Assembly (NCBI GenBank): GCA_009930445.1
Contig: RZYD01000170.1
Location: 1-5,492 of the forward strand
Length of the DNA stretch: 5,492 bases
Reading direction: 5' to 3'
DNA from: Bacteroidia bacterium
GTDB taxonomy: Bacteria > Bacteroidota > Bacteroidia > Bacteroidales > BM520
Positions 1 through 5,492 of the stretch are shown piece after piece. Within the stretch, counting starts at the first letter, position 1. Each line of letters opens with the position of its first letter. A model generated the notes under the pieces. The model worked only from the letters and a program-made list of their open reading frames with translations, had not been told where the DNA came from and did no database searches. The translations under genes were made by a program, and so were the position numbers.

Positions 1-63
1 TGAAGGAGTAAGCAACACCAACAATAACAGAAGAGCCAAAAAATTACAAATCCTGTTTTTCAC
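1..63 (-). CDS. Probable exported protein, N-terminal fragment (signal peptide only)
   Basis: The first 21 codons of a gene that runs off the left edge. Reading from a GTG at 61-63 gives MKNRICNFLALLLLLVLLTP and one more serine. That is a short basic N-terminus followed by a strongly hydrophobic, leucine-rich core, as in a Sec signal peptide or lipoprotein signal. No lipobox cysteine is visible before the edge. An in-frame TAG lies five codons upstream (76-78) with no ATG between, so GTG is the best available start. The gene begins 57 bp after the stop of the dehydrogenase gene on the same strand. A partial match to the Bacteroidota -7 box (TTAGTTTG, 72-79, seven of eight) lies just upstream. 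The function cannot be told from so short a piece. That it is a real gene is an inference from the signal-like composition alone. Confidence 0.5.
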   Translation of the reverse strand, partial: MKNRICNFLALLLLLVLLTPS

Positions 64-120
64 AGCAGAGACAAACTAAAAAAACTACTTTTCAGAAAAC
101 ATTCCGGCGAAAAAAAATTG

Positions 121-1221
121 CTATAAGAAGTCATACCCTTTTAGCCCCAGTTCGTTGATAAGAATTTTCATTTCATTTTGAAGGGCTTCATTAACCGGAA
201 CCCCTTTTTCTTTTCTTTCGAGATATGCGAAGTATTCTTTTTCTCCAGCGGTATAAATTCGGGCTGCACCGGGAGCCTTCTGACTATTGCGCAAGGCACG
301 AAGAATTTCGCCGGTAGTTTTTTTAAATTCCTCCAGGGCAGTAAAAGCTTCAATATGAATTGCGATAAAGAAATGGCCCAAACTATAGGGTGCTTTTTTA
401 CCCTCGCGCATACCGGTCAACATTTTCAAAAAGCCTCCACCCTGAAGTGCGGCAGAAAGGATTTCAACTACCGTTGCATAGCCATACCCTTTGTATCCGC
501 CGTTTTCCTCACCGATTCCACCCAGCGGAGCCAAAGCAGCTTCACCCGAAACCAATGCCTTAAGAATTGCATCCGAATTAGTAATACTTTTCCCGTCATT
601 TCCAATCACCAACCCATCGGGAGTCTCTTTTCCGGCACGGGCATAAAATTCAATTTTACCCCGTTGAATGACCGAAGTGGCACAATCGAGGAAGAAAGGA
701 AACGGCTCGTCGGAAGGCATCACAAAAGTTAACGGATTGGTTCCAAGCATATTTTCAACGCCAAAGGTGGGAGCAATGGAAGGGCGCGCATTGGTTCCTG
801 TAATACCAATCATCCCTTGCTTTTCAGCCATCAGGCCGTAATACCCAGCAATTCCGTAATGCGATGAATTTCTCACCACCACCATCCCAATGCCGTAAAT
901 TCTGGCCTTTTCAATGGCCATTTGCATCGCCTTTTTCGAAATCACATGGCCCATTCCGTCGTGTCCGTCGAGCACAGCGGTTGCCGGCCCCTCCCGAACA
1001 ATTTCAATTTCAGTTACCGGATTTAAAATACCTTCTTTTATCCGGTTATAATAGATCGGCTTAAGTCGATTTATTCCATGTGAATCGATTCCCCGTTTAT
1101 CGGCCTCAATAAGAATTTCAGCACAGATGGCGGCATCATCCGGTGGCACGCCAGCACCCGTGAGCACGTCGGTCATAAAACGTTCCAGGGTATCAAAATC
1201 GATGTAGCGAATGTTTTTCAT
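121..1221 (-). CDS. Malate/L-lactate dehydrogenase family NAD(P)-dependent oxidoreductase (Ldh_2)
   Basis: A 366-residue cytoplasmic oxidoreductase of the Ldh_2 family (archaeal-type malate, sulfolactate, ureidoglycolate AllD, YiaK). These enzymes reduce 2-oxo acids to 2-hydroxy acids, or the reverse, with NAD(P)H, and are unrelated to the Rossmann-fold lactate and malate dehydrogenases. Visible family marks are D46-S-H-G-I-N-R52 near the N-terminus, the S119-S-H-Y-G segment whose histidine (H121) is the expected catalytic acid/base, G142-T-N-A-R-P, and L159-G-T-N-P-L. A glycine-rich stretch, G234-G-I-G-E-E-N-G-G-Y-K-G-Y-G, is typical of the family. Length matches the usual 330-370 residues, so the gene is complete. 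The start is placed at ATG 1221. A TTG two codons upstream (1227) is in frame, but ATG is preferred and gives the usual N-terminus. The start lies 17 bp after the spmAB stop, so the two are probably co-transcribed. No Shine-Dalgarno sequence is visible. The family is secure, but the substrate cannot be read from the sequence. Confidence 0.9.
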   Translation of the reverse strand: MKNIRYIDFDTLERFMTDVLTGAGVPPDDAAICAEILIEADKRGIDSHGINRLKPIYYNRIKEGILNPVTEIEIVREGPATAVLDGHDGMGHVISKKAMQMAIEKARIYGIGMVVVRNSSHYGIAGYYGLMAEKQGMIGITGTNARPSIAPTFGVENMLGTNPLTFVMPSDEPFPFFLDCATSVIQRGKIEFYARAGKETPDGLVIGNDGKSITNSDAILKALVSGEAALAPLGGIGEENGGYKGYGYATVVEILSAALQGGGFLKMLTGMREGKKAPYSLGHFFIAIHIEAFTALEEFKKTTGEILRALRNSQKAPGAARIYTAGEKEYFAYLERKEKGVPVNEALQNEMKILINELGLKGYDFL

Positions 1222-1238
1222 AGGCAATACATAACCAG

Positions 1239-2474
1239 TTAATTTCCAAAAAAGAGATAGGCCATTAAAATGGCAGCAATGATTCCGGCGAGGTCGGCAA
1301 TCAGACCACAGGATACGGCATGACGCGTATTTCTAATACCCACAGAACCAAAATAGACAGCAATAATATAAAAAGTAGTGTCGGTGGCACCCTGTAACGT
1401 ACAGGCGAGTTTCCCTGCAAAGGAATCTACGCCATAGGCATTCATGGTTTCAATCATCAACCCCCGTGCTCCGCTGCCACTGAGCGGTTTCATGAAAGCT
1501 GTCGGGAGTGCTTTCGTAAACTCCGTATCGAAACCCATCCAGGCAAATAACCCCGCCAGCCCGTCGACCAGATATTCCATGGCCCCACTGGTACGAAAAA
1601 CTCCAATTGCCACTAGAATAGCCACTAGGAAAGGGATAATCTTTATAGCAATGGTAAAACCCTCTTTAGCGCCTTCAATAAAAGCATCATAAACATTCAC
1701 TTTTTTTCGCACACCCAGCACAATAAACAGAATAATAACAGCAAACAAAATCACATTACTGGTTACAGCAGAAAAGGTACTGAGCTGTTCGCGGGGTAGG
1801 GTAGTAAAGAACCAGATCATTGCGGCCACCAGCAGCGTGAAGGTACCCAGATAAAGCAGAATTTCCCTGCGCATAAGGTTAATCCGTTGTACCGCGGAAA
1901 CGGCAATAATTCCCGTGAGCGTAGAAATAAAAGTAGCGATGAGAATTGGCAGAAAAATATCTGCAGGGTCAGCGGCACCCATCTGCGTACGGTATACCAT
2001 AACACTAATCGGAATAAGCGTTAAGCCGGAAGTATTAAGTACCAAAAACATAATCATGGCATTGGAAGCCTTTTCTTTATCAGGGTTAAGCTCCTGAAGC
2101 TGATTCATGGCTTTGAGACCCATAGGAGTTGCAGCATTATCGAGGCCCAGCATATTGGCAGCAATATTCATCAGAATAGAACCCTGCACCGGATGATTGG
2201 CGGGAATGTCAGGAAATAACCTTCGGAAAAGTGGGTTAATGGCCCGGGATAAATGGTTCACCATACCCCCTTTTTCACCCACCCGCATGATACCCAGCCA
2301 AAGCGTCATCACTCCGGTAAGCCCTAAAGAAAGCTCAAACCCGGTTTTAGCCATATCAAAAGTGGATTGTACCATGGCGGGAAAAATTTCCATATCACCA
2401 AAAAACACCAACTTTACCAGTGCTACAAGAAAGGCAATAAGAAAGAAAGAAATCCAGATAATGTTAAGTGCCAT
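1239..2474 (-). CDS. Fused SpmA-SpmB spore maturation protein homologue (nucleoside recognition/Gate domain membrane protein)
   Basis: A 411-residue inner-membrane protein joining homologues of Bacillus SpmA and SpmB, each about 180-200 residues with a Gate (nucleoside recognition) domain. The SpmA half ends near residue 200. It carries the hallmark N107-M-L-G-L-D-N-A-A-T-P-M-G-L-K-A-M123. The SpmB half starts near residue 240 and carries F293-R-T-S-G-A-M299 and M328-K-P-L-S-G-S-G-A-R-G338. Hydrophobic segments lie at about 4-25, 45-63, 141-160, 172-196, 206-224, 240-254, 276-293, 366-378 and 389-408. In Bacillus the separate proteins act in spore core dehydration. Nothing here suggests sporulation, and such fusions occur in non-sporulating bacteria with unknown, perhaps transport-like, roles. 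ATG 2474 follows AAAAGGAACT, a weak ribosome site only 3 nt away. The gene has its own promoter box at 2509-2517 and is followed closely by the dehydrogenase gene. Confidence 0.9.
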   Translation of the reverse strand: MALNIIWISFFLIAFLVALVKLVFFGDMEIFPAMVQSTFDMAKTGFELSLGLTGVMTLWLGIMRVGEKGGMVNHLSRAINPLFRRLFPDIPANHPVQGSILMNIAANMLGLDNAATPMGLKAMNQLQELNPDKEKASNAMIMFLVLNTSGLTLIPISVMVYRTQMGAADPADIFLPILIATFISTLTGIIAVSAVQRINLMRREILLYLGTFTLLVAAMIWFFTTLPREQLSTFSAVTSNVILFAVIILFIVLGVRKKVNVYDAFIEGAKEGFTIAIKIIPFLVAILVAIGVFRTSGAMEYLVDGLAGLFAWMGFDTEFTKALPTAFMKPLSGSGARGLMIETMNAYGVDSFAGKLACTLQGATDTTFYIIAVYFGSVGIRNTRHAVSCGLIADLAGIIAAILMAYLFFGN

Positions 2475-2508
2475 AGTTCCTTTTATTCCATCAGATAGCA
2501 GGATAAGA

Positions 2509-2517
2509 GCAAAGATA
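2509..2517 (-). promoter_or_regulatory. Bacteroidota -7 promoter box for spmAB
   Basis: On the minus strand the bases read TATCTTTGC, a perfect match to the Bacteroidota -7 consensus TAnnTTTG. It lies 34 bp upstream of the spmAB start and immediately past the stop of the thioesterase gene. A transcription start some 5-7 nt after the box would give a leader of about 30 nt. The -33 element (TTTG, about 19-21 nt upstream) is poor: only TTCA is found there, inside the thioesterase coding sequence. No terminator separates the thioesterase gene from spmAB, so read-through could also supply the downstream genes. Confidence 0.6.
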
Positions 2518-2523
2518 TAGAAA

Positions 2524-3318
2524 TTAACGGGATGAACTCATGGGAGAGCGGGGGATTTCATCGCGAGGTTCCCAAATTATCTTTCCCCGGCATAATTCTG
2601 TCTTTTGCAATTCGCTAACAAGGGTATAATACCGCGCCCCGTCACGATCCGCTTTTCCCACACTGATCGGAACTTCACCCGTCGCTTCATGAAGAAAATT
2701 CAACTCGGCTTCACGAATCCGGTTTTCATTCCGGAACAAAAAAGTTTCGCTGTCGAGAAAACGAATCAGATAACTCACATTATTCATGTGCATATTCATA
2801 TCCAGTTCGCTGTAGCGGATAGGAGCAGGGTGGGAAAAAACAGGGGCATGTAATGAAGGTATTTTTCTTAGTTTTTCTAAAAAAACCTGCTCTCCCTGCA
2901 GAGGAAAACGTAGCGCCAGGCTACTGTTACGCTGAACCTGACGATGTTCAGTATCCATAATGATCCATACCGAACTTCCAACCGCACATAAAACACCCTT
3001 TGCATCAAAAATCCGCCAATCACGAAAAAATTGAATGCTATCGGTGCCCCGCGACCAGGTGGTCACGGTTATTGTGTCACCCCAACGGGGTATTTTGAGA
3101 ATTCTGATTTTTAATCGGGTCAATGCCCAGAAACAATTCGATTCATTCATTAATATTTTCCATCCAATGCCCATGTGATCACTATGAAGCCAGGCACTCT
3201 CCTGCATAAATGTGCATAAAGCAGAAACACGCAGATCGGTAAACGAATCGCAATGATAGCTTAGTATGTTATAATCAACAGAATAAGCGCGTTGTAGATT
3301 ACCCTGAATATTTTTCAT
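2524..3318 (-). CDS. Acyl-ACP thioesterase (plant FatA/FatB-like, double hotdog)
   Basis: A 264-residue cytoplasmic thioesterase of the acyl-ACP thioesterase family (PF01643). It hydrolyses acyl-acyl carrier protein to free fatty acid and ACP. Two hotdog folds are expected. The N-terminal one includes A33-L-C-T-F-M-Q-E-S-A-W-L-H-S-D-H-M-G50, which would form the hotdog helix, and W64-A-L-T-R. The C-terminal one includes S170-E-L-D-M-N-M-H-M-N-N-V-S-Y183. D173, N175 and H177 match the Asp-Asn-His set of plant FatB enzymes, and E203 or E205 in R202-E-A-E-L could be the catalytic glutamate. Length is normal for bacterial members. The start is ATG 3318. An in-frame TTG at 3345 would add nine residues but lies upstream of the promoter box and inside the U-tract of the preceding terminator, so it is rejected. 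The last 12 residues are serine/proline-rich and probably disordered. Chain-length preference cannot be predicted here. Confidence 0.9.
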   Translation of the reverse strand: MKNIQGNLQRAYSVDYNILSYHCDSFTDLRVSALCTFMQESAWLHSDHMGIGWKILMNESNCFWALTRLKIRILKIPRWGDTITVTTWSRGTDSIQFFRDWRIFDAKGVLCAVGSSVWIIMDTEHRQVQRNSSLALRFPLQGEQVFLEKLRKIPSLHAPVFSHPAPIRYSELDMNMHMNNVSYLIRFLDSETFLFRNENRIREAELNFLHEATGEVPISVGKADRDGARYYTLVSELQKTELCRGKIIWEPRDEIPRSPMSSSR

Positions 3319-3322
3319 AAAA

Positions 3323-3331
3323 GCAAAGATA
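3323..3331 (-). promoter_or_regulatory. Bacteroidota -7 promoter box for the thioesterase gene
   Basis: The minus strand reads TATCTTTGC, identical to the box ahead of spmAB and a perfect TAnnTTTG match. Only 4 nt separate it from the ATG at 3318. Transcription starting 5-7 nt past the box would therefore begin at or within a base or two of the start codon, giving a leaderless or nearly leaderless message. No clear -33 element is seen at the normal spacing; the only TTTG nearby (3343-3346) is too close, 11 nt away. Confidence 0.6.
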
Positions 3332-3336
3332 GAAGT

Positions 3337-3371
3337 AAAAAACAAAAAAACCCCTGACCGGAAATCAGGGG
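3337..3371 (-). terminator. Intrinsic terminator of the peptidylarginine deiminase gene
   Basis: On the minus strand a perfect 7-bp stem CCCCTGA / TCAGGGG (3365-3371 with 3351-3357) encloses the 7-nt loop TTTCCGG. It is followed at once by TTTTTTTGTTTTTT (3337-3350). This is a classic rho-independent terminator 27 bp after the deiminase stop codon. It is one-directional, since the plus-strand side has no U-tract. The U-tract ends just 5 bp before the thioesterase promoter box, so the two elements are packed end to end. Confidence 0.88.
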
Positions 3372-3397
3372 CTCGGAAAAGTACAAAAGTACATTTT

Positions 3398-5416
3398 CTA
3401 ATGTGAAAGAACGAATCTTCCGGATATAGTGCAAAAACCGGAATTCATGATGTAAAAATATACTCCTGAAGGAAGATTTCCAACATTAAACAAGAATTTC
3501 TGCCTTCCAGCATCAAAATCAGCGGAAAATGGCGGTATAACTTGCTTTCCAAACCGGTCAAATACAGATATTTTGACCAATCCGGGAGTATTCAATATAA
3601 AAGATATATTAATTTTATCTTGAGTAGGATTTGGATAACATAAATATTCATCAATCGTATTATGAACATCTAATCCTACTTCATCACTAATCCTAAAAAC
3701 TACCGGAACAACCACTTCAGGATGCAAAGGATCGTTGCTGTAAATTGTCAGCGCAGCATAATAAACTCCGGTTGGAAGAGCCAGAGCATTTGCCGTTAAT
3801 TCTATCTCCAGCGATTCTCCTTCGGCGATCGATCCATTATCGGGTGAAAGAGTAAGCCAATCCACAGGCGCCCCTTGGTCGCCGGTAATACCGGTGGTAA
3901 AGGTAAGTGTCTGTTGTCCGGTATTTCCCAATGAAAGGAGGGTAATATCGGTTAATCCAGGTTGGCAGGCCAACCTGATGGTATCGACAGAAACTACTAA
4001 CTGAGCAAATTCCTCTTCCTGTATGAAAAAAGTATGTGGGTCGTATGCACCAATATAGGGGTGTTCCTCACTCCGTCCCGATACATCGGCAGCATGCAAA
4101 AAATATTCTACTTTACTTCCCGGAACAACACCCGGAAGCGTAACCCTATAGGTATTACTTTTCGACACGGCGGTCATAACCAGCGTATCCCATACCGCTT
4201 CATTAATACGAAAAACCGCATAAACCGAATCAGCAATCAGGGAATGATTTCCGTATGAAGTAATAGCCATCGAAAGTTCATATTCCTCCTGCGGAGGGAT
4301 TTCGCTAAGCAAAGGCAAATGTTTCAGGTAAAGCATTTCCCGATCGGCTACCTCATGCGTTCGGCAATGCAGTGCATCGGTATTTTCCCATCCACTATAT
4401 GCCACACCAATAATCTCGTAGCCTGGCATTGCTTGCTGATAAGCAGCCATAGCTTCATCGTCCCACTGGCTTCCACTCTGGGGCAAAAAAACCTTCCGGT
4501 TAAGTATAAGCCCATTGGTATAGGGTGTTGCCGGATAGCCACCCGGTGTATATACACGATACACACGATACGGCACGCCGTAGGGTGAATCAATATTTTC
4601 AAAATAAGCGGCAGCGGATTCAAAATCGTTGTATCGGGGATCAGAAACGGGAACCTGCCCAATCATCACCTTATCTGGGGCTAAAAATTTTCCCCAGCAA
4701 TCGATATGCTTAATATAATCCCCTAACGGGTCATCGAGCACATGATAGGTTTCGATGCCAAGATACTCCTCGACCATGGCTGCAATATCATCGTGGCTCA
4801 TGGAAGGATTCTCTTCCCAAACCAAATCCGTAGAAGCAGCATTCCCCAGTCCGTCGCACATCCAGTTTCCACCCGTTGTAGAAAGCCCCATATTATAATA
4901 ACTAACGCCTAAATGGCCGGCTACATGAACAGGAACCTGATTATCGTTGGGCCGTGGACGGTTATAGGTAAAATTAATAATTCCCACTTCGTTATTGCCA
5001 TCCACAATAAACCAGGGCCCGTAATCGCGGGTCCAGTAACTGTCGGTGGGCGCATAAATAAAGTCACAATGGCTAAGATTAACACCATTCGACTGGTATT
5101 GCGCTCTAACCGTATTTTCCTGAGAAGCATTGGCCACAAGGGTAATCACATGGCAATCGTCGGCAATTTCTTTGATAAGTACGACAGGTATCCCAAAAGG
5201 ATAACGTACAAGAACAGCTTCCGTGGGTTCAAATTCAGCAATATTGCGAATTGGAGCTACAGGAGCTGCTGTGGGTACGAAATCTGATCCTATTTCATTC
5301 CATCTGACCAGCTCTTCCTCATTAGGTATATGCGATAAGGGTTGGTTAATCTGTGCATGAACAGAAGGATAGGTCGCGAATAAAAGAACAATAATAGTCC
5401 AAAAGAAAATTCTCAT
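3398..5416 (-). CDS. Secreted peptidylarginine deiminase (PPAD-like) with T9SS C-terminal sorting domain
   Basis: A 672-residue guanidino-modifying enzyme of the PAD_porph/agmatine deiminase superfamily, predicted to convert peptide arginine to citrulline and ammonia outside the cell. A Sec signal peptide ends at about V19-H-A21. The catalytic domain spans about 50-365, with W128-T-R-D131, H237-I-D239, a candidate substrate-site N301 and the nucleophile C351 in A348-L-H-C-R-T-H-E. R153 and R155 lie in Y151-N-R-P-R. Recalled PPAD equivalents are W127, D130, R152, R154, H236, D238 and C351. An Ig-like domain follows (about 375-465), then a second beta-rich domain (about 472-578) resembling BACON or choice-of-anchor modules. 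Last comes a type A sorting domain (about 590-672) with Y594-P-N-P, I616-S-V-F-D-R-F-G and S650-G-V-Y-F-Y. The sorting tail predicts export by T9SS and possible surface anchoring. The start is ATG 5416, 10 bp after the upstream gene. A terminator follows the stop. Agmatine deiminase is the less likely alternative. Confidence 0.87.
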   Translation of the reverse strand: MRIFFWTIIVLLFATYPSVHAQINQPLSHIPNEEELVRWNEIGSDFVPTAAPVAPIRNIAEFEPTEAVLVRYPFGIPVVLIKEIADDCHVITLVANASQENTVRAQYQSNGVNLSHCDFIYAPTDSYWTRDYGPWFIVDGNNEVGIINFTYNRPRPNDNQVPVHVAGHLGVSYYNMGLSTTGGNWMCDGLGNAASTDLVWEENPSMSHDDIAAMVEEYLGIETYHVLDDPLGDYIKHIDCWGKFLAPDKVMIGQVPVSDPRYNDFESAAAYFENIDSPYGVPYRVYRVYTPGGYPATPYTNGLILNRKVFLPQSGSQWDDEAMAAYQQAMPGYEIIGVAYSGWENTDALHCRTHEVADREMLYLKHLPLLSEIPPQEEYELSMAITSYGNHSLIADSVYAVFRINEAVWDTLVMTAVSKSNTYRVTLPGVVPGSKVEYFLHAADVSGRSEEHPYIGAYDPHTFFIQEEEFAQLVVSVDTIRLACQPGLTDITLLSLGNTGQQTLTFTTGITGDQGAPVDWLTLSPDNGSIAEGESLEIELTANALALPTGVYYAALTIYSNDPLHPEVVVPVVFRISDEVGLDVHNTIDEYLCYPNPTQDKINISFILNTPGLVKISVFDRFGKQVIPPFSADFDAGRQKFLFNVGNLPSGVYFYIMNSGFCTISGRFVLSH

Positions 5417-5426
5417 ATATCGATAA

Positions 5427-5492
5427 TTATCGTATCACCACTTTATAAGCATGCATTATTTTTTCATGGCGCACCTGTAAGACATACATCCC
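5427..5492 (-). CDS. C-terminal end of an upstream gene, probable T9SS cargo protein
   Basis: The last 21 codons and TAA stop of a gene that begins beyond the right edge. They read GMYVLQVRHEKIMHAYKVVI then R. The pattern G-[MIV]-Y-[VL]-L-x-[VL] followed some ten residues later by Y-K-[VL]-V is how type A T9SS sorting domains usually end. The deiminase tail in the next gene has the matching S-G-V-Y-F-Y and a final R-F-V-L. The stop is only 10 bp ahead of the deiminase start with no terminator between, so the two genes are probably co-transcribed. The rest of the protein is outside the window and its function is unknown. Confidence 0.7.
   Translation of the reverse strand, partial: GMYVLQVRHEKIMHAYKVVIR

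Noticed and set aside
76..108. Possible terminator after the dehydrogenase gene (minus-strand GTTTTCTGAAAAG then T-run)
   Set aside because: The stem is about five A/T-rich pairs around a tiny loop, too weak to call; the T-run may simply be part of AT-rich spacer.
178..732. A 184-codon open frame on the plus strand
   Set aside because: It lies wholly opposite the well-conserved dehydrogenase gene, its translation is Cys/Phe/Ser-rich and resembles no family, and it has no promoter or ribosome site. It is an antisense shadow.
1222..1227. TTG start two codons upstream for the dehydrogenase
   Set aside because: An ATG is available two codons later, the extra residues are not conserved family sequence, and no ribosome site favours the TTG.
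3377..3392. Two tandem copies of the 8-mer AAAAGTAC just after the deiminase stop codon
   Set aside because: Too short and only two copies; likely chance in AT-rich intergenic DNA, with no hairpin or known function.
4348..5287. Several overlapping open frames of 70-124 codons on both strands within the deiminase gene
   Set aside because: All are alternate frames of a gene with clear catalytic motifs, and their translations have low-complexity, non-protein-like composition.
1..5492. CRISPR arrays, tRNA or rRNA genes, insertion sequences, attachment sites
   Set aside because: Read on both strands; no repeated spacer-repeat units, no tRNA-like cloverleaf, no transposase motifs and no terminal inverted repeats were seen.

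Overview
The window looks like chromosomal DNA of a member of the Bacteroidota, outside any obvious mobile element. Three things point there. The minus strand carries a gene ending in a type IX secretion system (T9SS) C-terminal sorting domain, and the end of a second gene that looks the same. Two intergenic sites match the Bacteroidota sigma factor box TAnnTTTG. Shine-Dalgarno sequences are weak or absent. Genus cannot be told from this sequence.

All genes are on the minus strand, so transcription runs from high to low coordinates. From right to left: the last 21 codons of a gene with a T9SS-like C-terminus (5427-5492); a secreted peptidylarginine deiminase related to the Porphyromonas gingivalis enzyme PPAD (3398-5416); an intrinsic terminator (3337-3371); a promoter box next to the start of an acyl-ACP thioesterase gene (2524-3318); a second promoter box; a fused SpmA-SpmB membrane protein (1239-2474); a malate/L-lactate dehydrogenase family oxidoreductase (121-1221); and the first 21 codons of a probably exported protein (1-63). 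No stretch over 300 bases lacks a gene.

There appear to be at least two transcription units. The first holds the two T9SS cargo genes, 10 bp apart, and ends at the terminator. The thioesterase starts afresh from its own promoter. The SpmAB gene has a promoter of its own and probably shares its message with the dehydrogenase 17 bp downstream. No pathway clearly links the thioesterase, SpmAB and the dehydrogenase; their adjacency may be incidental.

The most notable gene is the deiminase. Automated annotation would probably call it agmatine deiminase. Its sequence instead has the PPAD layout: signal peptide, catalytic domain, Ig-like domain and T9SS tail. It also has the two arginines that in PPAD grip the carboxylate of a C-terminal arginine. 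An extra beta-sandwich-like domain sits before the sorting tail.
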